Part shown: one piece after another, positions 22,497 through 30,779 of the stretch
How the letters are laid out: the number at the start of each line of letters is the position of its first letter
How positions within the stretch are numbered: position 1 is the stretch's first letter
Origin: an uncultured Eubacteriales bacterium
GTDB lineage: Bacteria > Bacillota > Clostridia > Oscillospirales > Oscillospiraceae
Reading direction: 5' to 3'
DNA length: 35,137 nt
Assembly: GCA_900549865.1 (NCBI GenBank)
Contig: URPU01000015.1
Coordinates: forward strand, 1-35,137
The notes under the pieces: model-generated
Database searches by the model: none
What the model saw: the letters and a program-made list of their open reading frames with translations, nothing else
Told to the model about the DNA's origin: nothing
Position numbers and translations under genes: made by a program

Positions 22497-24332
22497 TTAC
22501 ACTATGTACGGCACGGTGAACACGTTCACGTTGCGGTATTTTTCCAGCTTTGCCGTCAGGCGCTGCGTCGTCTGGTTGTGCAGCAGCTTTTTCACCGGGT
22601 TCGTCACGACCAGCGCGCCCATCATCACTGTCAGGCTCTGGTGCTCTTCAAGCTTCTGCGCCTCGCTGTAGACGTGCCGCAGAAGCACCTCGTTCGTGTT
22701 GCGGTAGGGCGTGACGTCGTAAACAAAGCGCAGCCCAAGGCCAAGCTCCTCCACCTGCTTCTGGAGGCGCTGCGCGCTCTCCACGTCGGCAGAGACGTTG
22801 TAAAGCTCTATGTCCTCAAAGCCGCAGCCCAGCGCGCAGTCCAGCGTCTTTATGAACGAACGGTTTATCGTCTGCACGGGCAGTATCACGCGGCCGGGCT
22901 TGACGCTGCCGAGGAACTGCCGCGCCTCCTCCGCGGAGGATATCCGCAGGTCGTCCGCCACGCGGTTATAGTGCCGCTTTATGCGCAGCATCGTGTACAC
23001 GAAGGCCGGGATGATGATAACGACCACCCACGCGCCCTCCGTGAAGCGCGTGACGGCGATGACAAGGCACACCACCGCGCATATCACGGTGCCCAGCGCG
23101 TTTATGACCGCCCTGTGCTTCCACCCGGCGGGCCGCGTCTTTGTCCAGCGCACGAACATACCCGCCTGAGATATCGTGAAGGACACGAACACACCCGTGG
23201 CGTACAGCGGCAGAAGGGTGTGCGTGTCGGCGTTGAAGAGGAAGATGAGCGCGGAGGCGGAGAAGAATATCAGCAGCACGCCGTTTGAGAAGTTCAGCCG
23301 CGCGCCGCGCTGGGTGTAGCGGAGGGGCATATACCCGTCGTGCGCGACCATCGCCAGCAGCAGCGGCATCCCGGCATAGGCGGTGTTCGCCGCCAGAGAG
23401 AGTATCACGACCGTGGCAATCTGGAAGATGTGGAACCACACGCTGCCGCTGCCGAACACCGCCGCGGCAAGGCAGGCGATTGCGGTCATGCCGTTTTCGG
23501 GAACAACGTGGTAAATATCCGTCAACACGGCCACGCTTATGAAGGTCACGCCGACTATGCCCGCCATGAGGCTGAGCACGAGCTTGGCGTTCTTGGCGGA
23601 CGGCTCATGGAAGGAGGGCACGCCGTTGCTGACGGCCTCGACGCCGGTCAGCGCGGTGCAGCCGGAGGCGAACGCGTGCAGAAGAAGGAACAGCGTCATG
23701 TCCCCCGCCGTCTCCGCCACGGCCGCCGGGGCGGGCGGCTCATAGCCCAGCGCCGCGCGCACGAAGCCCGTGATTATAAGAACGAGTATGGACAGAATGA
23801 AAAAGTACGTCGGCACGCCGAACATCACCGCCGACTCGCGCATACCGCGCAGGTTGCCCCAGGTCAGCAGGCACACGATGGCGAAGGCTATCCACGCCTT
23901 GTACGCGCCCAGCGCCGGGAAGGCCGACACGACAGCCGCCGCGCCGGAGCAGCTCGACACCGCCACGGTGAGGATATAGCCCACCGTCAGCGACGACGCC
24001 GCCACAAGCCCCGGTATCTCGCCGAGGTTGTCCGCGCCGACGATGTACGCGCCGCCCCCCTGCGGATAGGCGTCTATAGTCTGCCTGTAGCAGAACACCA
24101 GTATCAGAAGCAGCGCGATTATCGCGCACATGACATAGACCAGCGTGTGCGTCGCCATAAGCCCCAGCACGGGCAGCAGCACCACCAGCACCTCTTCCCC
24201 CGCGTAGGCGACGGAGGAGATGGTGTCGCTCGAGTATATAGGCAGTCCCCACAGCACCCTGAACTTCTCGCCGCTGAGCTGATCGTCGCTAAGCGGTTTT
24301 CCTATAAACAAGTCTCTCAGCTTTGCAGTCAC
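22497..24332 (-). CDS. kimA: KimA-like high-affinity potassium importer (KUP superfamily)
   Basis: This matches KimA (formerly YdaO), a proton-coupled potassium importer. The 611-residue protein starts with LFIGKPLSDDQ and has about 12 membrane helices followed by a cytoplasmic C-terminal domain of about 150 residues, ending in the family-like LLHNQTTQRL and VFTVPYIV. Motifs: SSDTISSVAYAGEE (D36, Y43), DAYPQGGGAYIVGADNLGE, GCTALTGVEAVSNGVPSF, ANTAYAGMPLLLAMVAHDGY, PLYATGVFVSFTISQ. It starts at GTG 24332 after GGGAGG. It closes the leftward trkA-trkH-kimA potassium block; a possible own promoter (TTGACA, TATGCG) lies just upstream. An amino-acid permease label would be possible but fits less well. 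Confidence 0.88.
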   Translation of the reverse strand: MTAKLRDLFIGKPLSDDQLSGEKFRVLWGLPIYSSDTISSVAYAGEEVLVVLLPVLGLMATHTLVYVMCAIIALLLILVFCYRQTIDAYPQGGGAYIVGADNLGEIPGLVAASSLTVGYILTVAVSSCSGAAAVVSAFPALGAYKAWIAFAIVCLLTWGNLRGMRESAVMFGVPTYFFILSILVLIITGFVRAALGYEPPAPAAVAETAGDMTLFLLLHAFASGCTALTGVEAVSNGVPSFHEPSAKNAKLVLSLMAGIVGVTFISVAVLTDIYHVVPENGMTAIACLAAAVFGSGSVWFHIFQIATVVILSLAANTAYAGMPLLLAMVAHDGYMPLRYTQRGARLNFSNGVLLIFFSASALIFLFNADTHTLLPLYATGVFVSFTISQAGMFVRWTKTRPAGWKHRAVINALGTVICAVVCLVIAVTRFTEGAWVVVIIIPAFVYTMLRIKRHYNRVADDLRISSAEEARQFLGSVKPGRVILPVQTINRSFIKTLDCALGCGFEDIELYNVSADVESAQRLQKQVEELGLGLRFVYDVTPYRNTNEVLLRHVYSEAQKLEEHQSLTVMMGALVVTNPVKKLLHNQTTQRLTAKLEKYRNVNVFTVPYIV

Positions 24333-24438
24333 ATCAATACCTCCCTGTGATAAGCGCGCATAAAAACGCCGCGCGATTTGTCAATAGGCGATATTCGCCT
24401 TTTCGGCGGTTTTCGCGGCATATGCCATGCCTGCTCCG

Positions 24439-24519
24439 TCACTTCCTCTTCCAGAACGAGGGGCTGGCGAGGATGAGCAGCACCTGCCCCAGAATACGGG
24501 CGACCATTCTGTGATTCAT
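24439..24519 (-). pseudogene. 26-codon TrkH relic joining the TrkH N- and C-termini
   Basis: This small frame begins MNHRMVARILGQVLLI and ends LASPSFWKRK. The intact TrkH next door begins MNARMVARILGTVLFI and ends LASPLLWKKR, so the relic looks like a second TrkH from which the whole middle was deleted. It lies 18 bases after the trkH stop, in the same direction, with AAGGA upstream. Codons differ from those of trkH in many places, which points to an old paralogue and not a recent copy error. Whether it is still translated is unknown. Confidence 0.75.
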
Positions 24520-24537
24520 AGCTTGCAGTTCCTTTTT

Positions 24538-25977
24538 TTATCTCTTTTTCCACAGCAGCGGGCTTGCCAGCATGAACAGCGGGTATATCTCAAGCCGCCC
24601 CAGCAGCATCACGACGGTCAGCACCACCTTTGAAAACGGGGAAAATATCGCGAAGTTCCCTGTCGGCCCGATGAGCGAAAGCCCCGGCCCGATATTCGAC
24701 ATGCACGAGAGCGCCGCCGTGAAGTTCGTTGTGAAGTCATATCCGTCCAGCGAGACTATAAGCCCCGCGGCGAGGATCACCAGCACATACAGCGCGGCGA
24801 AGCCGTACACCGCCTTCGTCGTGCCCTCGTCCACGCGCTTGCCGTCCATCTGCACGCGGCGCACCTCGCGCGGGTGCAGCATGCCCACAAGGTCGGCCAG
24901 CGCCGTCTTTATCAGCAGTATCACACGGCTCAGCTTCAGGCCGCCGCCCGTGCTGCCCGCGCAGCCGCCTATGAACATCAGCAGCACCAATATATAATGC
25001 GCGTAGGCCGGCCATTGGACGAAGTCCACCGTGCCGAAGCCCGCCGTCGTGACTATGGAGAGCGTGTTGAAAAACGCGTGGCGAAGCCCCTGCGCAAGGC
25101 CGCCGTACATCTTTGCGATGCCGATGGCGATGACCAGCGTGCACCCGGCGATAAGCCCGAGGTACACGTGCAGCTCCTCGCTTTTCAGCGCGTCCTTTAT
25201 CCGCCCTATGATGACAAAATAGTAGAGGTTGAAGTTGATGCCGAACAGCATCAGAAACACCGCGATGACCATTTCGATATACACACTGTTGAAGGCCGCG
25301 ATGCTGGCGTTGCGGGTGGAGAAGCCGCCCGTGCCTGCCGTGGCGAAGGCGTGCAGCAGCGCCTCGTAAAAGCTCATGCCGCCGCACATCAGAAACACCG
25401 TCTCTATCGCGGTCAGCGCGGCATAGATGATATATAATATCCGCGCCGTGTCGCGCGCCTTCGGCACGAGCTTGCCTACCGTCGGGCCGGGCACCTCCGC
25501 GCGCATGATGTGCATGGAGTGCTCATCCCCCATGGGCAGGACCGCCATGATGAACACCAGCACGCCCATGCCGCCTATCCAGTGCGTAAAGCAGCGCCAG
25601 AAAAGGCCGCTGCGGCTCATGCCCTCCACGTTGCTCATGATTGACGCGCCCGTAGTCGTAAGACCTGATACGGTCTCAAACACCGCGTCTATATAATTGG
25701 GTATATCCCCGCTCAGCACGAAGGGCAGCGCCCCGAAAAGACCCATGGATATCCACGCAAGCCCCACCGAGGTGAAGCCCTCGCGTGAAAATATTGCGTG
25801 CGAATGCGGCGTAAAGCGCGTCAGCACAAAGCCCGTGAGCGCCGACAGCGCCGCCGGTATGACGAAGTTGAGCACCCTCTCGCCGTAGATGAGCGCCACC
25901 GCCGCCGGAAGGAGCAGCAGGGCGGCAAAAATAAACAGTACCGTGCCCAGAATGCGGGCGACCATCCTTGCGTTCAT
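24538..25977 (-). CDS. trkH: Potassium uptake channel subunit TrkH/KtrB
   Basis: This is the membrane pore of a Trk/Ktr potassium uptake system. The 479-residue protein shows the four pore-loop regions: VSGLTTTGASIMSNVE, ATAGTGGFSTRNASI, SIVTTAGFGTVDF and ALSCMSNIGPGLSLIG, plus HWIGGMGVLVFIMA and GCAGSTGGGLKLSRV. It begins MNARMVARILG, with GAGGGGC before the ATG, and the start overlaps the trkA stop as ATGA. The length is normal for the TrkH family. TrkA, the gating partner, is encoded immediately upstream. Confidence 0.96.
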   Translation of the reverse strand: MNARMVARILGTVLFIFAALLLLPAAVALIYGERVLNFVIPAALSALTGFVLTRFTPHSHAIFSREGFTSVGLAWISMGLFGALPFVLSGDIPNYIDAVFETVSGLTTTGASIMSNVEGMSRSGLFWRCFTHWIGGMGVLVFIMAVLPMGDEHSMHIMRAEVPGPTVGKLVPKARDTARILYIIYAALTAIETVFLMCGGMSFYEALLHAFATAGTGGFSTRNASIAAFNSVYIEMVIAVFLMLFGINFNLYYFVIIGRIKDALKSEELHVYLGLIAGCTLVIAIGIAKMYGGLAQGLRHAFFNTLSIVTTAGFGTVDFVQWPAYAHYILVLLMFIGGCAGSTGGGLKLSRVILLIKTALADLVGMLHPREVRRVQMDGKRVDEGTTKAVYGFAALYVLVILAAGLIVSLDGYDFTTNFTAALSCMSNIGPGLSLIGPTGNFAIFSPFSKVVLTVVMLLGRLEIYPLFMLASPLLWKKR

Positions 25978-27338
25978 ACGTGCCCCTCAAGTATGCCGTC
26001 GAGCGTTTTAAGTCTGCCCGCGGCGGAGACGATGATTGCGTGATCCCCGGCGAGTATCTGCGTGCTGCCGTCGGGGATGATGCTCCTGCTGCCGCGTATG
26101 ATGGCGCAGATGAGCACGCCCGGCTTCAGCCGCAGCTCGCGCAGCGTCTGCCCCGCGCAGGCAAAGTCGTCGCCCACGGTGAACTCCAGCGCCTCGGCCT
26201 TGCCGTCTGCCAGCTTGTAAAGCGTCTCCATGCTGCTTCCGACGGAGTTGCTCATCGCGCGGACGTAGCGCGCGAGCTGCTGCGCGATAAGATCCTTCGG
26301 CGACACGATGCAGTCCAGCCCGGAGCTTTCAAGGATATCCGTGAAATGCTCACGGTTGACCTTCGTGACGATGGTGCCGACCTGGCAGCGTCCGGCGTAC
26401 ATGGACGTGACAATGTTGTCGCCGTCGTCGCCGGTCAGGGCCACAAAGGCGTCCGCCGCGCGGATGCCCTCCTCCTGAAGCACGTCGCTCTTCGTCGCGT
26501 CGCCGCAGATGACGGTCGCGGCGGGGATGAGGTCGCACAGCGCGTCACAGCGCGCCCTGTCGCGCTCTATCACGGTCACGCTCATGCCCGACTCCTTCAA
26601 AAGTGTCGTCAGGTATACGGCGATCCTTCCGCCGCCCATTATCAGCACCTTTTTCACTGGCTTTTTATATTTGCCCACGGCGGTGAAGAGCTTCCTCAGC
26701 TCGCGCGTGGGGCCGGTTATGCTCAGCTTGTCGCCGCCGCGCAGCACAAAATCGCCGTTCGGTATATACGCCTCGCCGCCGCGCTCGACCACGCTGACGA
26801 GCACCGCTGCGTTGAAGTTGCCGTGCAGGCTTTTAAGCTGCATCCCGTCAAGCTTTTCCCCCGGCAGAACGCGGTGCTCCACTATCTCCACGCTGCCCTT
26901 TGAAAACACGTCCACGCGCGCCGCGCTGGGGAAGCGCAGGATGCGCGATATCTCCCGCGCGCACTCAAGCTCGGGGTTGACTATCATGGAAAGGCCCAGC
27001 GTCTCGCGCAGGAAGCCCGTCTGGCTTATATATTCCGGGTCGCGGATGCGGGCGATGACGTGCTTCGTGCCGAGCTTGCGCGCTGCGATGCCGCATATCA
27101 TGTTCACCTCGTCGCTGCGCGTCGATGCGACGATGAGATCCGCTTCCCTCGCGCCTGCGCCGATGAGCGATTCGGGGTTTGTGGCGTTGCCCTCTATGCA
27201 TATGACGTCCAGTCCGTTTGAGACCTGGTTTATGATATCCCCGCTCTTGTCGATGACGGTGATGTCGTGCCCCTCTTGGGACAGCGTCTGCGCCACGGCG
27301 AAGCCGCTCTTCCCGGCGCCGGCAATGATTATTTTCAT
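25974..27338 (-). CDS. trkA: Trk system potassium uptake regulator TrkA
   Basis: TrkA is the cytoplasmic NAD(H)/nucleotide-binding ring that gates TrkH. The 454-residue protein has two RCK units, each with an N-terminal nucleotide-binding half (MKIIIAGAGKSGFAVAQTL at 1-19; VKKVLIMGGGRIAVYLTTLL in the second) and a C-terminal TrkA_C half (for example GGDKLSITGP and AGDHAIIVSA). ATG 27338 is chosen because AAGGAG precedes it and the GxGxxG loop starts at once; a longer frame from 27404 adds no family sequence. It leads the leftward potassium operon. A divergent promoter region separates it from the DUF2461 gene. Confidence 0.96.
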   Translation of the reverse strand: MKIIIAGAGKSGFAVAQTLSQEGHDITVIDKSGDIINQVSNGLDVICIEGNATNPESLIGAGAREADLIVASTRSDEVNMICGIAARKLGTKHVIARIRDPEYISQTGFLRETLGLSMIVNPELECAREISRILRFPSAARVDVFSKGSVEIVEHRVLPGEKLDGMQLKSLHGNFNAAVLVSVVERGGEAYIPNGDFVLRGGDKLSITGPTRELRKLFTAVGKYKKPVKKVLIMGGGRIAVYLTTLLKESGMSVTVIERDRARCDALCDLIPAATVICGDATKSDVLQEEGIRAADAFVALTGDDGDNIVTSMYAGRCQVGTIVTKVNREHFTDILESSGLDCIVSPKDLIAQQLARYVRAMSNSVGSSMETLYKLADGKAEALEFTVGDDFACAGQTLRELRLKPGVLICAIIRGSRSIIPDGSTQILAGDHAIIVSAAGRLKTLDGILEGHV

Positions 27339-27425
27339 GGCTACGCTCCTTATCAGTGCATGGGGCGTCCTGTATGCCCCTGTCAGTCGAGGGTATAATA
27401 TCACAGAATATTAAATATGTACAGC

Positions 27426-27455
27426 TTGAATACGGCGTGCGGACTATGTTATAAT
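27426..27455 (+). promoter_or_regulatory. Promoter of the DUF2461-glycosyltransferase genes
   Basis: TTGAAT (27426-27431), 18 bases and TATAAT (27450-27455). On the minus strand in the same gap, TGATATTAT (around 27397-27405) may be an extended -10 for trkA, but no clear -35 is seen there. Confidence 0.6.
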
Positions 27456-27513
27456 ACATATTCGCTACATATAATTTGATTTTTCCGATACATATAAAAG
27501 GCATGGTGCATAT

Positions 27514-28206
27514 ATGGCGGCTATAAACGGATTTGACGGCTTTTCTCCCAAAACGAGTGAATTTCTGTGGGAGCTGAGCTTTAATAACGAACGCACGTGG
27601 TTCCTTGCGCACAAGGACGAGTTTGAGCGGGTGCTGAACGCCCCCTTCAAGGCGCTGGCGGAGGAGACCTTCGCCCTCATGCAGCAGCGCTATCCCCAGC
27701 TCGACTGCCGGCTGCACGTGGCGCGCATATACCGCGACGCAAGGCGCCTGCACGGGCGCGGCCCGTATAAGGACCATCTGTGGTTCTCCATAAAGGGCGG
27801 CGACGCGCTGCTTGAGGGGCCGATGTTCTGGTTTGAGATAGGCGCGGCAGATTACAGCTACGGCATGGGCTTTTACAGCGCCACGGCCGCGCAGATGGAG
27901 GCCTTCCGCCGCAATATCGACGCGAACCCCGCCCGGTTTGAACGCATTGCCGCCGCCGTGGAGAAGCTGGACGGCTTCGCCGTGTCCGGCGAGGAGTATA
28001 AACGACCCAAGGGCAGCCGCGGCGGCGTGATAGACCACTGGTACAACCGCCGCCGCGCCGGGATAGACTGCACGCGCGACTTCGGCGGGGCGCTGTTCTC
28101 CCCGGCTCTGCCGCAGACGCTGGTCGAGGCGTTTTCCCGGCTGATGCCGATGTACGAATTCTTCGTCGCGGCGTATAAGGACGCCGGCGGCAGCGAGGAG
28201 ATGTGA
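27514..28206 (+). CDS. DUF2461 family protein (TIGR02453)
   Basis: This 230-residue soluble protein matches DUF2461 over its full length: FDGFSPKTSEFLWELSFNNE near the N-terminus, WFLAHKDEFERVL, then VARIYRDARR, GPYKDHLWFSI, FWFEIGAADYSYGMGFY and KRPKGSRGG. Family members are about 210-230 residues, so it is complete. No activity is known. The ribosome binding site is weak (AAAAGG). The glycosyltransferase gene starts one base after its stop, so the two are co-transcribed. Confidence 0.88.
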   Translation: MAAINGFDGFSPKTSEFLWELSFNNERTWFLAHKDEFERVLNAPFKALAEETFALMQQRYPQLDCRLHVARIYRDARRLHGRGPYKDHLWFSIKGGDALLEGPMFWFEIGAADYSYGMGFYSATAAQMEAFRRNIDANPARFERIAAAVEKLDGFAVSGEEYKRPKGSRGGVIDHWYNRRRAGIDCTRDFGGALFSPALPQTLVEAFSRLMPMYEFFVAAYKDAGGSEEM

Positions 28207-28207
28207 C

Positions 28208-29245
28208 ATGAGCGACGTCAAGGTTTCCGTCATAATCCCGGCGTACAACGCCGCGGAATTTATAGGGCGCGCCGTGGAAAGCGTGCTTTCGCAGACGCAC
28301 CGCGCGCTGGAGGTCATCGTCGTGGACGACGGCTCCGACGACGGCACGGCGGATGCCGTCTCCCGGCTCGCCGCAAGTGAGGCGCGGCTGCACCTTGTCC
28401 GTATGCCGAACTCCGGCCCCGCCGTGGCGCGCAACCGCGGCATGGAGGCCATCAGCGCCGACGCGGAGTATGTGATGTTCGTCGATGCGGACGACTATCT
28501 TGCGCCCGACGCGGTGGAGCGCGCGCTGTCGGCGGCGCAGGACGGGGCGGAGCTTGTCCTGATGGGCTTTTCCATCCTCAGTCCGGACGGCAGCCGCCGC
28601 GACTATTCCGAACCTGCGGCGGTGCTGGGCGCGGACTCGCTTGGCGCGGCGCTTCCGCGGCTCTACATGGCGAACATGCTAAATCAGGTCTGGGCAAAGC
28701 TTTTCAGCGCCGACCTTATCCGCCGCGGCGCTCTGCGCTTTCTCGACTTCCGCTGGGGCGAGGACAGGCTTTTCGTCTTTGACTGCCTTGAGCGCGCGCT
28801 GCGCGTCGCCGTCCTGCCGGAGTGCCGGTATTTCTACGTCATGCACGGCGGGGAGAGCCTTATCTCCCGCTATTATGAGAAGAAGCCGGAGGCCTGCTGT
28901 CTCGCCGACAGCCGTATGCAGCAGCTTTGCAGCCGCTTCGGCACGCAGGACGACGCGCCCTGCCGCTACATGTTCGTCAAAAGCATCTTCTCCTGCATGA
29001 CGAATCTCTTCACGCCCAGCTGCACGCTCTCTTACGGCGGCAAGCGCGAATACGTGCGCGGCATCCTCCGCAGTCAGCAGGTGCAGCAGCGCAGCCGCGG
29101 CGTTTACGGGGGTGCGGCGGTGAAGATAATGTGCGCCGTTATGCACACGCGCATCGTGTGGCTGAACATGCTCATGTTCCGTCTGGTGGCCTTCACGGGC
29201 CGCGCCGCGCCGAAGCTCTTCATGCGCGTCAAGCACCGCAAGTAA
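28208..29245 (+). CDS. Family 2 glycosyltransferase
   Basis: This 345-residue protein has a GT-A fold of family 2: VSVIIPAYNAAEFIGRAVES at residues 6-25, VVDDGSDDGT, NSGPAVARNRGMEAI, and the metal/nucleotide-binding DAD (D93-D95) in FVDADDYLAPDA. A later WGEDRLFVFDCL resembles the GxED acid-base region. There is no N-terminal signal; a hydrophobic stretch is seen near the C-terminus (IVWLNMLMFRLVAF). The sugar donor and acceptor cannot be told; cell-surface polysaccharide or glycolipid synthesis is likely. It starts one base after the DUF2461 stop. Confidence 0.92.
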   Translation: MSDVKVSVIIPAYNAAEFIGRAVESVLSQTHRALEVIVVDDGSDDGTADAVSRLAASEARLHLVRMPNSGPAVARNRGMEAISADAEYVMFVDADDYLAPDAVERALSAAQDGAELVLMGFSILSPDGSRRDYSEPAAVLGADSLGAALPRLYMANMLNQVWAKLFSADLIRRGALRFLDFRWGEDRLFVFDCLERALRVAVLPECRYFYVMHGGESLISRYYEKKPEACCLADSRMQQLCSRFGTQDDAPCRYMFVKSIFSCMTNLFTPSCTLSYGGKREYVRGILRSQQVQQRSRGVYGGAAVKIMCAVMHTRIVWLNMLMFRLVAFTGRAAPKLFMRVKHRK

Positions 29246-29300
29246 CCGCAAGTGAGTTCTATATTTCCCTGCCCTATATAATATATAAGGAGTTTTTCTC

Positions 29301-30497
29301 ATGAAATATGATTTTACGACCGTGCTCGACAGGCGCGGCAGAGATTCTCTCGCCTTTGATAAAATCCCGTTTCCCGGCGTCGCGCCGGAGGATGGCTTTG
29401 ACGCCATCCCCATGTGGGTCGCGGATATGAGCTTTCCCGCCGCGCCCGCCGTGCTCGACGCGATACACCAGCGCCTGGAAATGCCGAACTTCGGCTATTT
29501 TGCCCTGCCGGACGAGTATTATGACGCCATAATCTCATGGCAGCGCCGCCGCAACGGCGTCGAGGGGCTGGAAAGGGCGCACATCGGCTACGAAAACGGC
29601 GTGCTCGGCGGCGTCAGCGCGGCGGTTCAGGCCTTCACCTCCCCCGGCGACAAGATACTCATCCATTCGCCCACCTATGTCGGCTTCACGCATACGCTCA
29701 CGGATATCGGCCGCACGATAGTCCACAGCCCACTCCGCCGCGACGCGAACGGCGTGTGGCGCATGGATTATGAGGACATGGACGCGCGCCTCAAGGCAGA
29801 GGGGATACACCTCGCCATCTTCTGCTCTCCGCACAACCCCTGCGGCCGCGTGTGGGAGCGCTGGGAGATCGAGCGCGCGATGGAGGTCTACGCCGCGAAT
29901 GACTGCGTCGTCATTTCAGACGAGATCTGGTCAGACATCATAATGCCCGGCTATAAGCACATCCCCACCCAGTCCGTCTCCGCCGGCGCGAAAATGCGCA
30001 CCATCGCCTTTTACGCCCCCAGCAAGACCTTCTCCCTCGCGGGGCTTGTCGGCTCCTACCATATCATATATGACCCCTACCTGCGTGACCGCGTCGTGCG
30101 CCGCAGTGAGATGAGTCATTATAACGACCCGAACGTTCTCTCCGTGCATGCGCTCATCGGCGCGTTCTCACCGGAGGGCGAGGCGTGGGCAGACGAGATG
30201 CGCCTTGTCATTGATGAAAACATCGCCTACGCCTGTGATTTCATCCGCAATAATTTCTCCGGCATCACGTGTATGCGCCCGCAGGGAACGTATATGCTGT
30301 ATCTCGACTGCGCGCAGTTCTGCCAAGACCGCGGCATCACCATAACGGAGCTTCAGCACCGCGGCATCCGCTGCGGCGTCATCTGGCAGAACGGAGAGGA
30401 CTTCTTCTGGCCCATGACCATCCGCATGAACCTCGCCCTGCCCAAATCCCGTCTCATCGAGGCCTTTGACCGTCTGAAGAAATACGTGTTCATCTGA
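29301..30497 (+). CDS. PatB/MalY-type PLP aminotransferase or cystathionine beta-lyase
   Basis: This is a fold-type I PLP enzyme of the MalY/PatB group, which cleaves C-S bonds in cystathionine or cysteine conjugates. The 398-residue protein shows AIPMWVADMSFPAAP near the N-terminus, SPHNPCGRVW (176-185), ISDEIWSDI (205-213) and the PLP lysine K242 in YAPSKTFSLAG, with a C-terminal RMNLALP substrate-binding arginine. Length and motifs are normal. AAGGAG precedes the ATG; TATAAT (29277-29282) lies too near the site with no -35, so it is probably read from the glycosyltransferase unit or a weak promoter. Beta-lyase against aminotransferase activity cannot be separated by sequence alone. Confidence 0.92.
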   Translation: MKYDFTTVLDRRGRDSLAFDKIPFPGVAPEDGFDAIPMWVADMSFPAAPAVLDAIHQRLEMPNFGYFALPDEYYDAIISWQRRRNGVEGLERAHIGYENGVLGGVSAAVQAFTSPGDKILIHSPTYVGFTHTLTDIGRTIVHSPLRRDANGVWRMDYEDMDARLKAEGIHLAIFCSPHNPCGRVWERWEIERAMEVYAANDCVVISDEIWSDIIMPGYKHIPTQSVSAGAKMRTIAFYAPSKTFSLAGLVGSYHIIYDPYLRDRVVRRSEMSHYNDPNVLSVHALIGAFSPEGEAWADEMRLVIDENIAYACDFIRNNFSGITCMRPQGTYMLYLDCAQFCQDRGITITELQHRGIRCGVIWQNGEDFFWPMTIRMNLALPKSRLIEAFDRLKKYVFI

Positions 30498-30518
30498 ATT
30501 TTGTCCTGTATAGTTTGC

Positions 30519-30541
30519 AAGCCCTCCGGCGGACGAACCGG
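30519..30541 (+). repeat. Broken copy of a terminator hairpin at the left edge of a possible island
   Basis: These 23 bases, starting AAGCCCTCCGG, match the minus strand of the intact hairpin at 32828-32857 with one change, but the right arm is replaced by TGGAACGG, leaving the stem incomplete. It lies just after the aminotransferase stop, where a terminator is expected. A separate stem, ATCCCCTATGCAG (30564-30576) with CTGCATAGGGGAT (30590-30602), comes next. Confidence 0.65.
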
Positions 30542-30661
30542 TGGAACGGACAATAGAGAAAATATCCCCTATGCAGGAAAATATAAGTACTGCATAGGGG
30601 ATTCGTATATTGAGACGGCGAGGCGATTTTTGGCAATGTACAGGGCAAACAAATGCGCCCT

Positions 30662-30739
30662 CAGAAAAACGTGTGGACTCATGGCTAAAAAATGCAGAAA
30701 AATGTGCAAAATACTACTGGAGATTTCAGAAAAACGTGT
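30662..30739 (+). promoter_or_regulatory. Three phased CAGAAAAAYGTGY repeats before the AAA ATPase gene
   Basis: CAGAAAAACGTGT (30662), CAGAAAAATGTGC (30695) and CAGAAAAACGTGT (30727) recur every 33 and 32 bases, about three helical turns, all in the same direction. The third touches TATACT (30740-30745), a likely -10 box, so it fills the spacer of the promoter. This arrangement suggests operator sites on one face of the DNA. Confidence 0.6.
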
Positions 30740-30779
30740 TATACTATTCTTGCTTCTCTTTGAAAGGATGGTGATCGCC

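Noticed and set aside
20674..22671. 665-codon plus-strand frame across yjdF and the TraX-family gene
   Set aside because: It runs through non-coding leaders and the repeat element and is antisense to supported genes.
24329..24553. 74-codon minus-strand frame between trkH and kimA
   Set aside because: It lies in a different frame from the TrkH relic and has no family similarity; the 26-codon relic explains the region better.
30501..30779. N-terminal extension of the AAA ATPase from the TTG at 30501
   Set aside because: The added 93 codons cross a hairpin, the three phased repeats and the promoter, and the ATPase family starts near MKRNAIQNMI.
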